Origin: Mycobacterium szulgai
GTDB taxonomy: Bacteria; Actinomycetota; Actinomycetes; Mycobacteriales; Mycobacteriaceae
Reading direction: 5' to 3'
Assembly: GCF_002116635.1 (NCBI RefSeq)
Contig: NZ_LQPW01000010.1
Location: forward strand, 62,001 to 126,000
DNA length: 64,000 bases
The notes below the pieces were generated by a model. The model was not told where the DNA came from. It was given only the letters and a program-made list of their open reading frames with translations, and did not search any database. The position numbers and the translations under genes were made by a program. Positions 32,176 to 40,107 of the stretch are shown here, in pieces. Within the stretch, counting starts at the first letter, position 1; each line of letters opens with the position of its first letter.

Positions 32176-33876
32176 ATGACATATCTACTCGTGACACCCG
32201 AAGCGCTAGCGGCGTCGGCCGATGATCTGGCCGGAATCGGTTGGGCGGTCAGCGCGGCCAATGCGTCCGCGGCGGCCCCGACGACGCGGGTACTGAGTGC
32301 CGCTGCCGACGAGATTTCGACGGCGATCGCGGCGACGTTCGACGCGTACGCCCAGTCGTATCAGCGGGTTGCGGCGCAGGCGGCAGCATTTCACGAGCAC
32401 TTCGTCCGTGCCCTCACCGCCGATGTCGGTCACTATGTGGCCGCCGAGGCCGCCAACACCACGCTGCAACAACTGGTACTGAACGCCGTGAATGCGCCCA
32501 CCCTGGCGCTGCTGGGGCGCCCACTGATCGGCAACGGCGCCGACGGCGCGCCGGGGCAGCCCGGCAAACCTGGCGGGCTCTTGTATGGCAACGGTGGCAG
32601 CGGCGGCAGCGGTGCGGCCGCCGGGCAGGTCGGCGGCGCCGGCGGCAGCGCTGGACTGATGGGTAACGGGGGCAGCGGCGGGGCCGGAGGCGCCGGGGCG
32701 GCTGGCGGCAAGGGCGGTAACGGCGGGTGGCTGACCGGCGACGGCGGGCATGGCGGTTCGGGCGGCAACGCGTCGGTAGCCGGCCAATCCGGTGGCAGTG
32801 GCGGCGCGGGCGGTGACGCCGGGTTGTTTTTTGGCACCGGGGGTGCCGGTGGCGCGGGCGGATTCGGTGCCCAGGGCGCGGCCGGGACTAATCCGACCGC
32901 CCAGCCGCCTTTCACCCATGCCAGCAACGGCACCCCAGGCGCTTCCAACACGAGCGGAAATGGCGCTAATGGCACAGCCGGCGCCGACGGGTCCGTCAGC
33001 GGCCAGCAAGGCGGCACCGGCGGCCAGGGCGGCAGCGGCTCGACGACGACCGACGGGACGAGCGCCATCGGCGGCACCGGGGGTACAGGGGGCGCGGGCG
33101 GACCCTTGGCGCCCGGCGGCAACGGTGGGCGGGGCGGTCAGTCCAGTGCCTTCGGCGCCACCGATTCAGGTGCGATCGGCGGCACGGGCGGTGTCGGCGG
33201 GACCGGGGGTGCCGGCGGCGCCGGCGGCAATGGCGGCAACGGGGGGAACGCGACGACCGGCGATGCGGCAAGCATCTCCATCGGGGGTGCCGGTGGCGCC
33301 GGAGGCACCGGTGGCCTCGGCGCCACCGGTGGCAACGGTGGTACCGGCGGCATCGCCTCGAACACCGCAACCGGCGTCTCGGCCGGCGGGGCCGGCGGTG
33401 CTGGGGGCGTCGGCGGTGTCGGCGCGTCCGGAGGCACCGGCGGTGCCGGCGGTGCCGGAGGTAGCGGCGGCCGGGGCGGACTGCTTTTCGGTACCGGCGG
33501 TGAGGGCGGCGCCGGCGGCGCGGGTGGCAACGGCGGAATCGGCGACCGCGGCGGCGCGGGCGGCACCGGCGGAAACAGCGGCGGCCTGATCGACCCCGCT
33601 GTCATCGACAACGTGGGCGGGAACGGTGGCGACGGTGGTGTCGGCGGAGCCGGCGGCGACGGCGGCAACGGTGGCGACGGCGGCAGCGCCGGTGCGGGCG
33701 GACTATTCGGCCACTCGGGCGCCGGCGGCCTGGGCGGCGCCGCCGGCCACGGCGAAGCCGGCGGCCTCGGCGGTAACGGCGGCAACGGCGGCGACGGATC
33801 CATCGACGGCTTATCCGGCAACAGTGGCGCTCAAGGCGCCAGCGGGCAGTCCGGCGTGGACGGGGATCCGGGCTAA
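32176..33876 (+). CDS. PE_PGRS family protein, first copy
   Basis: A 566-residue protein with an N-terminal PE domain (about residues 1-95: TYLLVTPEALAASADDLAGIG ... AAAPTTRVLSAAADEISTAI ... YQRVAAQAAAFHEHFVRAL) and the LIGNGADG linker. The PGRS domain follows: long Gly-Gly-X/Gly-Gly-Asn repeats to the C-terminus. PE_PGRS proteins are exported by ESX-5-type secretion to the cell surface. The ATG at 32176 has GGAG upstream. It is convergent with the MetE-like gene, 9 bp away, and has no counterpart at this position in M. tuberculosis. Confidence 0.95.
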   Translation: MTYLLVTPEALAASADDLAGIGWAVSAANASAAAPTTRVLSAAADEISTAIAATFDAYAQSYQRVAAQAAAFHEHFVRALTADVGHYVAAEAANTTLQQLVLNAVNAPTLALLGRPLIGNGADGAPGQPGKPGGLLYGNGGSGGSGAAAGQVGGAGGSAGLMGNGGSGGAGGAGAAGGKGGNGGWLTGDGGHGGSGGNASVAGQSGGSGGAGGDAGLFFGTGGAGGAGGFGAQGAAGTNPTAQPPFTHASNGTPGASNTSGNGANGTAGADGSVSGQQGGTGGQGGSGSTTTDGTSAIGGTGGTGGAGGPLAPGGNGGRGGQSSAFGATDSGAIGGTGGVGGTGGAGGAGGNGGNGGNATTGDAASISIGGAGGAGGTGGLGATGGNGGTGGIASNTATGVSAGGAGGAGGVGGVGASGGTGGAGGAGGSGGRGGLLFGTGGEGGAGGAGGNGGIGDRGGAGGTGGNSGGLIDPAVIDNVGGNGGDGGVGGAGGDGGNGGDGGSAGAGGLFGHSGAGGLGGAAGHGEAGGLGGNGGNGGDGSIDGLSGNSGAQGASGQSGVDGDPG

Positions 33877-33885
33877 CGCGAGTTG

Positions 33886-34905
33886 TCAGTCACCGTAATC
33901 CGCCAACCCTTCGGCGGCCTTGCGGGCCAGTCCGATCGCGGTGCGGGCCCACTGCGACGTGGCGCCGGCCAGACCGCAAGTCGGGGTGACTCCGATCCGG
34001 CCGGCCAGCGCCGAGCGACCGAATCCCAGCCGATCGGTCACCGCGAGCACCGCACCGGCCACCTCTTCGGCCGACGGGCGACGCTCCGGGGCACTGGTAG
34101 CCACTACGCCCAGCAGCACGGTGCGGCCCGATTCGACGAATTCCGCGATACTTTCCAGATCCGCTGCCCGCAGCGTGCCGGCATCCACCGAAATCGCACT
34201 AATAGCGCTGCGCTGCAACAGGTTCCACGGCAGTTCCGGCGCACAGACATGCAGCACCACGTCCGCGCCCGCGGCCTGGACACAGGCGTCGAGCAGTGCG
34301 CCGGCCACCGCCTCGTCCAGCGGTGCCACCGGGCTGAGCTCGGTGACTCCGCTCAGCCGCCCGCCCAACGCCGCCGGCAGCGAAGGCTCGTCGAACTGCA
34401 CCACCACCGGCGTATCGAGACGGCGCGCCAGCGCCGCACGGTGGGCCGCGACGCCTTCGGCCAACGACGCGGCCAGGTCACGCACGGCGCCGGGATCGGT
34501 GATCGCCCGGTGGCCGTTGGCCAGCTCCAGGCCCGCCGCCAACGTGACCGGCCCCGGAGCCTGCACCTTGACCACCCGCCCGGAACCGCGCAGGCCCGCG
34601 ATTTCCCAGGCCTCCTCCAGCGCGTCCATGTCCTCGTCAAGCAGGCTGACCGCCCGCCGCGTCACCGCACCGGGCCGGGCGACGACGCGGTATCCGCGCG
34701 GCATCGTGTCGATGGCCACGTCGATCAGCAGTGCACCGGCTCGCCCCAGCATGTCGGCGCCCACTCCCCTGGCGGGCAACTCCACGAGATGGGCCAACGC
34801 GCCCGCCAATTCACCGACCACGACTTCGGCCGCCGGCCGCGCGGCGACGCCCGGCCACGATCCGATACCGGTGGCTGTCGCGAAATGAGGGGCGAAAACA
34901 CTCAC
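33886..34905 (-). CDS. Cobalamin-independent methionine synthase-like protein (Rv3015c-like)
   Basis: A 339-residue TIM-barrel protein resembling the C-terminal catalytic half of MetE and the uroporphyrinogen decarboxylase-like superfamily. Seen: the start TATGIGSWPG, a barrel strand VVQFDEPSLPAALGG, a metal-ligand-like HVCAPELPWNLL and the terminal TPTCGLAGATSQWAR with a cysteine placed as in MetE zinc sites. It lacks the N-terminal MetE half, so it is probably not a full methionine synthase; a methyltransferase of unknown acceptor is more likely. Confidence 0.85.
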   Translation of the reverse strand: MSVFAPHFATATGIGSWPGVAARPAAEVVVGELAGALAHLVELPARGVGADMLGRAGALLIDVAIDTMPRGYRVVARPGAVTRRAVSLLDEDMDALEEAWEIAGLRGSGRVVKVQAPGPVTLAAGLELANGHRAITDPGAVRDLAASLAEGVAAHRAALARRLDTPVVVQFDEPSLPAALGGRLSGVTELSPVAPLDEAVAGALLDACVQAAGADVVLHVCAPELPWNLLQRSAISAISVDAGTLRAADLESIAEFVESGRTVLLGVVATSAPERRPSAEEVAGAVLAVTDRLGFGRSALAGRIGVTPTCGLAGATSQWARTAIGLARKAAEGLADYGD

Positions 34906-34999
34906 CGGGCAACCGTATTCGACGTCAGATCACTGGCGGGTCCCCAGGGGTGTTTACGCCCGGGCCGCACGGGTAGGTTCGACCGCGGAAGGGTGGCAG

Positions 35000-35629
35000 A
35001 TGGCGAGACTGATACGGCCGTTGCTGTTGTCTTGCGCAACGTTGCTGGCGGTTGCCTGCACGCGGGTGGTGGGCGGTGCGGCGTTGCCGGCATACGATGC
35101 CACTCCGCTGGGCGTGCTCGATACCGGCGCGCTGCTATTGGACCAGTCGCGAATGCGCGCGATTACCGGCGCCGGTGAGCATTTGACGATCATCCCCTCG
35201 ATGGATGGCAGGTACCCGGTGGACATCGACGCACTGGCCGAGACAGCGCCGCCGGAATGCCGCTTCATCTTCGCCGAAACGGCGACCTTCGGTCCCGACG
35301 TTGCGGGGTTTCACAAGACCACGTTTCAGGATCCGCCGGACGGACGCCTGATATCCGAAGGTGCCGCAGCCTATCGCGATGCCGACACTGCCCGTCGGGC
35401 CTTCAATGCCCTAGTGACCTCAGTGGGCAACTGCGCGGCCACTTCCAGCGGCTGGCTGTTCGTCAGCCACTGGAAAACCGACGGCGACTCGCTGCACATG
35501 CGCCCCGGCGATTGCGGCCGCGACTACCGGATCCTGTCAGTGGCGTTGGTCGAAGTGACCTACTGCGGCTTCCCGCAATCGGTGTCTGACATCGTGATGA
35601 CGAACATCGCCGCGAACGTGCCAGGCTGA
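35000..35629 (+). CDS. lpqA: Lipoprotein LpqA, PknH-like extracellular sensor domain
   Basis: A 209-residue lipoprotein with a lipobox ending at cysteine 20 (LLAVAC) and an extracellular domain of the PknH_C-like sensor family. Four cysteines (87, 145, 172, 189) could form the two conserved disulfides. The role may be ligand sensing or binding in the cell envelope. It corresponds to Rv3016. It ends 13 bp before mnmA on the other strand; the esx/PPE genes found here in M. tuberculosis are absent. Confidence 0.93.
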   Translation: MARLIRPLLLSCATLLAVACTRVVGGAALPAYDATPLGVLDTGALLLDQSRMRAITGAGEHLTIIPSMDGRYPVDIDALAETAPPECRFIFAETATFGPDVAGFHKTTFQDPPDGRLISEGAAAYRDADTARRAFNALVTSVGNCAATSSGWLFVSHWKTDGDSLHMRPGDCGRDYRILSVALVEVTYCGFPQSVSDIVMTNIAANVPG

Positions 35630-35642
35630 CTCGGTCCGCGGG

Positions 35643-36731
35643 TCAGGCCCGGGCCAACCGCGAGGTGCCGGCGATGGTGGCGCTGCCAAGCACTTCGTCG
35701 CCGTCTGGATCCGGCCGGTAAAGCACCACAGTCTGGCCCCGCGCGACGCCCCGAAGCGGGGCATGTAAGCGCACAGCGAGTTCGGCGCCGCTCAATTCAG
35801 CTGTGGCACTGGCGGTTTCACCGTGCGCCCGAACCTGCACTTCGCACTCGAGGGGCCCTGCCGGTGCGGTTCCGGCGGTGAAGATCGGCGCCCGCCCGGT
35901 CAGCGCGTGCACGTCGAGCTCGGCCGCCTCGCCCACGTGGACTGTTGCGGTGTCGGCGTCGATCTGCGTGACGTAGCGTGGGCGGCCGTCCGGTCCGGGC
36001 CCGGCAATGCCCAGCCCTTTGCGCTGGCCGATGGTGAACCCGTGCACTCCGTCGTGCTCGGCGAGCACCGCGCCCTCGGAATCGACCACGGCACCGCGGC
36101 GCACACCGATGCGTTCACCCAGAAATGCGCGGGTGTTGCCCGAGGGAATGAAGCAAATGTCGTGGCTGTCAGCCTTGTCGGCGACGGCCAGACCGCGGCG
36201 GGCCGCCTCGGCGCGAATTTGCGGCTTGGGGGTGTCCCCGATCGGGAACGCCGCGTGCCGCAGCTGCTCAGCGCTCAGCACCGCCAGCACGTAGGACTGA
36301 TCCTTGTCACGGTCGACGGCACGGCGCAGTCGCCCCCCGGACAACCGCGCATAGTGTCCGGTTGCCACGCAGTCGAAACCCAGCGCCAGCGCTCGCACCG
36401 ACAGGGCCGAGAACTTGATCTGCTGATTGCACCGCACGCACGGATTGGGGGTTTCGCCGCGGGCGTACGACGACACGAAATCGTCGATCACATCCTGCTG
36501 AAACTTTTCCGCGAAATCCCATACATAGAACGGGATGCCGAGCACGTCGGCAACGCGGCGGGCGTCTGCCGCGTCTTCCTTGGAGCAGCAGCCGCGCGAC
36601 CCGGTGCGCAGGGTGCCCGGTGCGGCGGAGAGCGCCAGATGCACGCCGACCACGTCGTGACCGGCTTCGACCATCCGGGCGGCGGCGACCGACGAGTCGA
36701 CACCACCGCTCATCGCGGCGAGAACCTTCAC
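35643..36731 (-). CDS. mnmA: tRNA-specific 2-thiouridylase
   Basis: A 362-residue ATP-dependent enzyme that thiolates U34 of tRNA(Lys, Glu, Gln). The PP-loop [15 protein letters not shown] is at residues 6-20. The catalytic cysteines lie in [14 protein letters not shown] and [11 protein letters not shown], and the C-terminal beta-barrel follows ([15 protein letters not shown]). Sulfur comes from IscS, encoded immediately upstream: the two genes abut with no spacer, consistent with a sulfur-transfer operon. Confidence 0.97.
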   Translation of the reverse strand: MKVLAAMSGGVDSSVAAARMVEAGHDVVGVHLALSAAPGTLRTGSRGCCSKEDAADARRVADVLGIPFYVWDFAEKFQQDVIDDFVSSYARGETPNPCVRCNQQIKFSALSVRALALGFDCVATGHYARLSGGRLRRAVDRDKDQSYVLAVLSAEQLRHAAFPIGDTPKPQIRAEAARRGLAVADKADSHDICFIPSGNTRAFLGERIGVRRGAVVDSEGAVLAEHDGVHGFTIGQRKGLGIAGPGPDGRPRYVTQIDADTATVHVGEAAELDVHALTGRAPIFTAGTAPAGPLECEVQVRAHGETASATAELSGAELAVRLHAPLRGVARGQTVVLYRPDPDGDEVLGSATIAGTSRLARA

Positions 36732-37934
36732 CTACGGAGCCCCCGCGGCGGCCAGAGCGGCTCGCCTGGCACGCGCCACCGCACCCGGTAACACGTCTAG
36801 AGCCGCGTCGACATCGGCGTCAACACTGTTGTGCCCCAATGAAAGACGCAGCGATCCGCGGGCGCTGGCGGGATCGGCGCCCATCGCGATCAACACATGC
36901 GAGGGCCGCGCGACGCCGGCCGTGCAGGCCGAGCCGGTCGAACATTCGATTCCGTTGGCGTCCAACAACATCAACAGCGCATCGCCTTCGCACCCGCGGA
37001 AAGTGAAGTGCGCGTTGCCCGGTAGCCGCTGGGGGTACCTCCCGCTTGCGGGGGACGGATCGTGAGCACCGTTGAGGCGAACATCGCCGATTTCGGCGAG
37101 CACACCGTCGACCAGGCGGTCCCGCAACACGCGTAGCCGGGCGCTGTTGACCTCCAGCCCGTCGACTGCGATCTGGGCCGCGACGGCCATCCCAACTGTA
37201 CCGGCGACATCCGGTGTGCCGGAACGGATATCGCGTTCTTGACCGCCGCCGTGCAATATCGGCACGCAGGCGACATCGCGGCGCAGCAGCAAGGCGCCCA
37301 CGCCGGGCGGGCCACCGAACTTGTGTGCGGCCACGCTCATCGCCGACAGTCCGCTGGCTCTGAAATCGACCGGCAGCTGTCCGACCGCCTGAATGGCGTC
37401 GCTGTGCATGGGGACGCCGAATTCGGCTGCGACGGCGGCCAGCTCGACGGTGGGCATGATGGTGCCCACCTCGTTGTTGGCCCACATCACCGATACCAGC
37501 GCGACATCATCGTGGTCCTGCAGCGTCTCGCGCAGCGCCGTGGCCGACACCGAACCGTCGGCCGCGGTGGGCAACCAGGTCACCTGGGCGCCTTCATGTT
37601 CGACGAGCCAGTTGACCGCGTCCAGCACGGCGTGGTGTTCCACCTCAGTGGTGACGATGCGCCGACGGCCGGGTGCTGTGTCGCGGCGCGCCCAGTAGAT
37701 CCCCTTGAGCGCTAGGTTGTCGCTCTCGGTGCCGCCCGCGGTGAAGACCACCTCGGATGGGCGCGCGCCCAGCTTTTCCGCGATCAGCTCCCGCGATTCC
37801 TCGATCCGCCGGCGCGCCGTACGCCCGGAAGTGTGCAGCGACGAGGCATTGCCGACGGTACCCAGGACGGCCGTCATCGCCTCGACGGCCGCGGGGTGCA
37901 TCGGGGTGGTGGCAGCGTGATCCAGGTAGACCAT
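36732..37934 (-). CDS. iscS: Cysteine desulfurase
   Basis: A 400-residue class V aminotransferase-fold PLP enzyme that releases sulfur from cysteine as a persulfide for tRNA thiolation and Fe-S clusters. Seen: [18 protein letters not shown], the PLP lysine in [12 protein letters not shown], the [14 protein letters not shown] segment and the sulfur-carrying cysteine in [11 protein letters not shown]. Compared with my memory of the M. tuberculosis protein it has about eight extra residues, SPASGRYPQ between NGAHDP and RLPGN. These are encoded by a mycobacterial palindromic repeat (37028-37056). Start ATG at 37934. Confidence 0.97.
   Translation of the reverse strand: MVYLDHAATTPMHPAAVEAMTAVLGTVGNASSLHTSGRTARRRIEESRELIAEKLGARPSEVVFTAGGTESDNLALKGIYWARRDTAPGRRRIVTTEVEHHAVLDAVNWLVEHEGAQVTWLPTAADGSVSATALRETLQDHDDVALVSVMWANNEVGTIMPTVELAAVAAEFGVPMHSDAIQAVGQLPVDFRASGLSAMSVAAHKFGGPPGVGALLLRRDVACVPILHGGGQERDIRSGTPDVAGTVGMAVAAQIAVDGLEVNSARLRVLRDRLVDGVLAEIGDVRLNGAHDPSPASGRYPQRLPGNAHFTFRGCEGDALLMLLDANGIECSTGSACTAGVARPSHVLIAMGADPASARGSLRLSLGHNSVDADVDAALDVLPGAVARARRAALAAAGAP
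37028..37056. repeat. Palindromic mycobacterial repeat within iscS
   Basis: Contains GGGGGTACCTCCCGCTTGCG followed by GGGGGAC. This is the GC-rich element often seen in mycobacterial intergenic DNA (recalled, not searched). Here it is read in frame within iscS and encodes about SPASGRYPQ. Confidence 0.6.
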
Positions 37935-37958
37935 GACCCGCCCCACGATACCGGCCGG

Positions 37959-38924
37959 CTAGGCGACCCCAAACTTGCGAGCGGGCGGGAAAGCTGCACC
38001 ATCAGCCACTTCAGCCACAAAGGCACCGTCGCGCCCTGGATACCCAATCCCAGAACGCGATAGCGCGGGCGCTATCAACCTCGAGTGCTGCCCTATCCGC
38101 CGTGGTTCACCGGCCTGTATTGCCGACTGGCAGCGCCTGGCCAAGTCCCGGCGATCGCCGCCCGGCAGCTGCAACGACTCCACCCGCAAACAGGCCACCG
38201 TGCGGCGCACCCGCAGCAGCCGGTAGACCGACCGCAACAAGGTGTCGTCGCCGATGTAGGCCGGCGCGGTCGACACGCTGCCGTCGACGTGGTGATACGA
38301 CAACCGCAACGGCTGAACGGGTCGGCCGGCGTCGATTGCGGCCTGAAACATCGCCGGATAGAAGCTCCCGTAGGCCCGACCGCACCATGTCGTGCCCTCG
38401 GGAAAAGCCACCACCGTGTGACCGGCGACCAGCCTGCGGGCGACGGTCTCGACCACGATGGGCAGCCGTCGCAGACTGGACCTCTCAATCGGGATGATCT
38501 TCAGGATGCGCGCCACGATCCCCGTCGCGCGTCCGGTGAACATATCGGCACGGGCGACAAACGACCCCGGCAAAACCGCGCCGATGGCGAACGCATCGAG
38601 CCAGGACATGTGGCTACTCACGACCAGTACGCCACGCAGATTACGAATTGGACTGCCCGAAACGGTGATTCGGACACCTAGGCAGCGCAGCACCAGTCTG
38701 CAGTAGGCGCGCTGGGCGTGGGTGCGGCCGGGCAGCGGCACCCCCAGCAGGGGCACCCCCGGTGCCAGCAACAGCACGAGCGCCACGCGCAGCGCTACCC
38801 GCAGCGCCACCAGCACCGGCCGGGAGGCGGGTGTGGCGTCCATGCCCACACAATTGATGTCACACGATGCGCGGGGTAGCCAGGAGTGTCCGAGGGCTGC
38901 GGGAGCGCGCACCGGGCTGGTCAT
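37959..38924 (-). CDS. 1-acylglycerol-3-phosphate acyltransferase-like (PlsC) protein (Rv3026c-like)
   Basis: A 321-residue membrane-associated acyltransferase. An N-terminal hydrophobic segment (VLVALRVALRVALVLLLAPGVPLLGVP) precedes the PlsC catalytic motif SHMSWLD (H-x4-D). The later motifs are FPEGTTW and FQAAIDAGRPVQPLRLSY. It transfers an acyl group from acyl-ACP or acyl-CoA to a lyso-lipid. The ATG at 38924 overlaps the GNAT gene stop by 4 bp, so the two act together; the pairing recalls OlsA/OlsB of ornithine-lipid synthesis. The C-terminal ~40 residues overlap a dispersed repeat and may be an extension. Confidence 0.88.
   Translation of the reverse strand: MTSPVRAPAALGHSWLPRASCDINCVGMDATPASRPVLVALRVALRVALVLLLAPGVPLLGVPLPGRTHAQRAYCRLVLRCLGVRITVSGSPIRNLRGVLVVSSHMSWLDAFAIGAVLPGSFVARADMFTGRATGIVARILKIIPIERSSLRRLPIVVETVARRLVAGHTVVAFPEGTTWCGRAYGSFYPAMFQAAIDAGRPVQPLRLSYHHVDGSVSTAPAYIGDDTLLRSVYRLLRVRRTVACLRVESLQLPGGDRRDLARRCQSAIQAGEPRRIGQHSRLIAPALSRSGIGYPGRDGAFVAEVADGAAFPPARKFGVA
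38038..38066. repeat. Dispersed 29-bp motif, copy C
   Basis: Within the 3' end of the acyltransferase gene. 22 of 29 bases match copy A (12606-12634). Confidence 0.4.
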
Positions 38925-39760
38925 CGAGACGCGCCGCCCGCCATCTCGGCCGCCGCCGATACCGAGCGCAGTCGCTTGAGATATCGGGTGTCGGCGTCGC
39001 GTTTTGCCAGCAGCACGCAGAAGTCGCCGACGCCGAAATCCGGGTCGTGCGCGGGCTCGCCGCAGACACGGGCGCCCAACCTGAGATAACCGCGCATCAG
39101 CGGCGGAATCGTCGGCCGTGCAGGCGGCTCGATGTCGCCCAGTCCCCTGCCGTCGACGGACACGGGCCGATAGGGCCGTACCCGGTACTGCGCCGGGTGG
39201 CGGCTCAGCACGAAATCGCGCACACCGCGGATCTGGCTTCCCGGTACGTCGGCCTCGCTGCGCACCGCTACCGACACGCAACCGGTCACATAGTCGTAGT
39301 CGCAGCGGTCCAGGTAGGCCAGGATGCCCGCCCACATGAGCAGCACCACCCCGCCGTTGCGGTGGCCGTCGCGAACCACCGCGCGGCCCATCTCCACCAA
39401 CGACGGCCGCAGCGGGTCGAACGCGCGCACGTCGAACTCGGTGGCGGTGTAGAGCCCCCCGGCGGCGATGGCGCCCGGCGGCGGCAACATCCGATAGCAA
39501 CCGACCAGCTCGCCGGTGTCGTCGTCGCGGACCAGCAGATGGTCGCAGTATTCGTCGAACCGGTCGACGTCGCGACCGTCGCTGGCCGTCGGTAACGCAA
39601 AGCCCGGGGTACTGCTGAAGACGTCGTAGCGCAGCCGCTGTGCGGCCTCGATGAGCGATGGGTCGGTGGAAAGCAAGAGGGAATAGTGCGGTCCGGAAGA
39701 CCGCCCGGTTACCGCGTCGTGGGTTTTCTCGCTGGGTATGAGGACAGAAGCGATGCTCAT
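38921..39760 (-). CDS. GNAT-fold N-acyltransferase, OlsB/hemolysin-like (Rv3027c-like)
   Basis: A 279-residue protein of the acyl-ACP-type GNAT family (COG3176). Seen: AAQRLRYDVFSSTPGF, DEYCDHLLVRDDDTGELVGCYRML, the VEMGRAVVRDGHRNGGVVLLMWAGI core and GVRDFVLSRHPAQYRVRPY. Relatives include OlsB, which N-acylates ornithine with a 3-hydroxy fatty acid. The coupled PlsC gene downstream fits a two-step acylation. The ATG at 39760 was preferred over a TTG three codons upstream. Confidence 0.85.
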   Translation of the reverse strand: MSIASVLIPSEKTHDAVTGRSSGPHYSLLLSTDPSLIEAAQRLRYDVFSSTPGFALPTASDGRDVDRFDEYCDHLLVRDDDTGELVGCYRMLPPPGAIAAGGLYTATEFDVRAFDPLRPSLVEMGRAVVRDGHRNGGVVLLMWAGILAYLDRCDYDYVTGCVSVAVRSEADVPGSQIRGVRDFVLSRHPAQYRVRPYRPVSVDGRGLGDIEPPARPTIPPLMRGYLRLGARVCGEPAHDPDFGVGDFCVLLAKRDADTRYLKRLRSVSAAAEMAGGASR

Positions 39761-40010
39761 GGGAAACAACGTGGCCCAGCCGGTCAGCTAACCGGCATCG
39801 ACGCTGTGACATGTCGGTGCACGTCAGATGACTAGATATCGCAGCAACCGGCGGCGTTCATACCAACATTGCCGGGCGTTGAATGCGGGCTCACTATTCG
39901 CCGAATACTTGCCCTGATCAGATGCGCTGGCGCCAGTTACGCCAAACGACGACCACAAACCCGCGCTCGCGATACAGGGCGCCCCGCCGATCCGTCAATA
40001 ACGAACGGTC

Positions 40011-40088
40011 AGGAGGACGCTGTTGTCGTATCTGGTGGCAATTCCAGACGTGCTGAGCGACGGCGAAGACCCCCTCTTCTCCGGCTAG
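40011..40088 (+). pseudogene. Vestigial PE-gene 5' end (SD plus first codons)
   Basis: The 347-bp gap before the second PE_PGRS gene contains an excellent ribosome site AGGAGG (40011-40016) and, six bases later, a TTG-initiated frame (40023-40088). It encodes MSYLVAIPDVLS, the characteristic PE-protein N-terminus, then degenerates to DGEDPLFSG and a TAG. It is probably the stump of a deleted tandem PE gene, or a short upstream peptide. The rest of the gap shows nothing recognisable. Confidence 0.6.
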
Positions 40089-40107
40089 ACGGCGATACGC
40101 TGATCCG

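Noticed and set aside
32433..33821. Pro-rich open frames antisense to the PGRS domains (also 40491-41573)
   Set aside because: GGN glycine codons read as CCN proline on the other strand; no start context or homology.
32500..33870. Tandem short repeats resembling a CRISPR or minisatellite array
   Set aside because: They are GGN-codon repeats of the PGRS domain, in frame with a PE domain, with no constant repeat/spacer spacing.
38925..39812. Extended N-terminus for the acyltransferase read through the GNAT gene
   Set aside because: Arg-rich and out of frame with GNAT; the coupled ATG at 38924 explains the family N-terminus.
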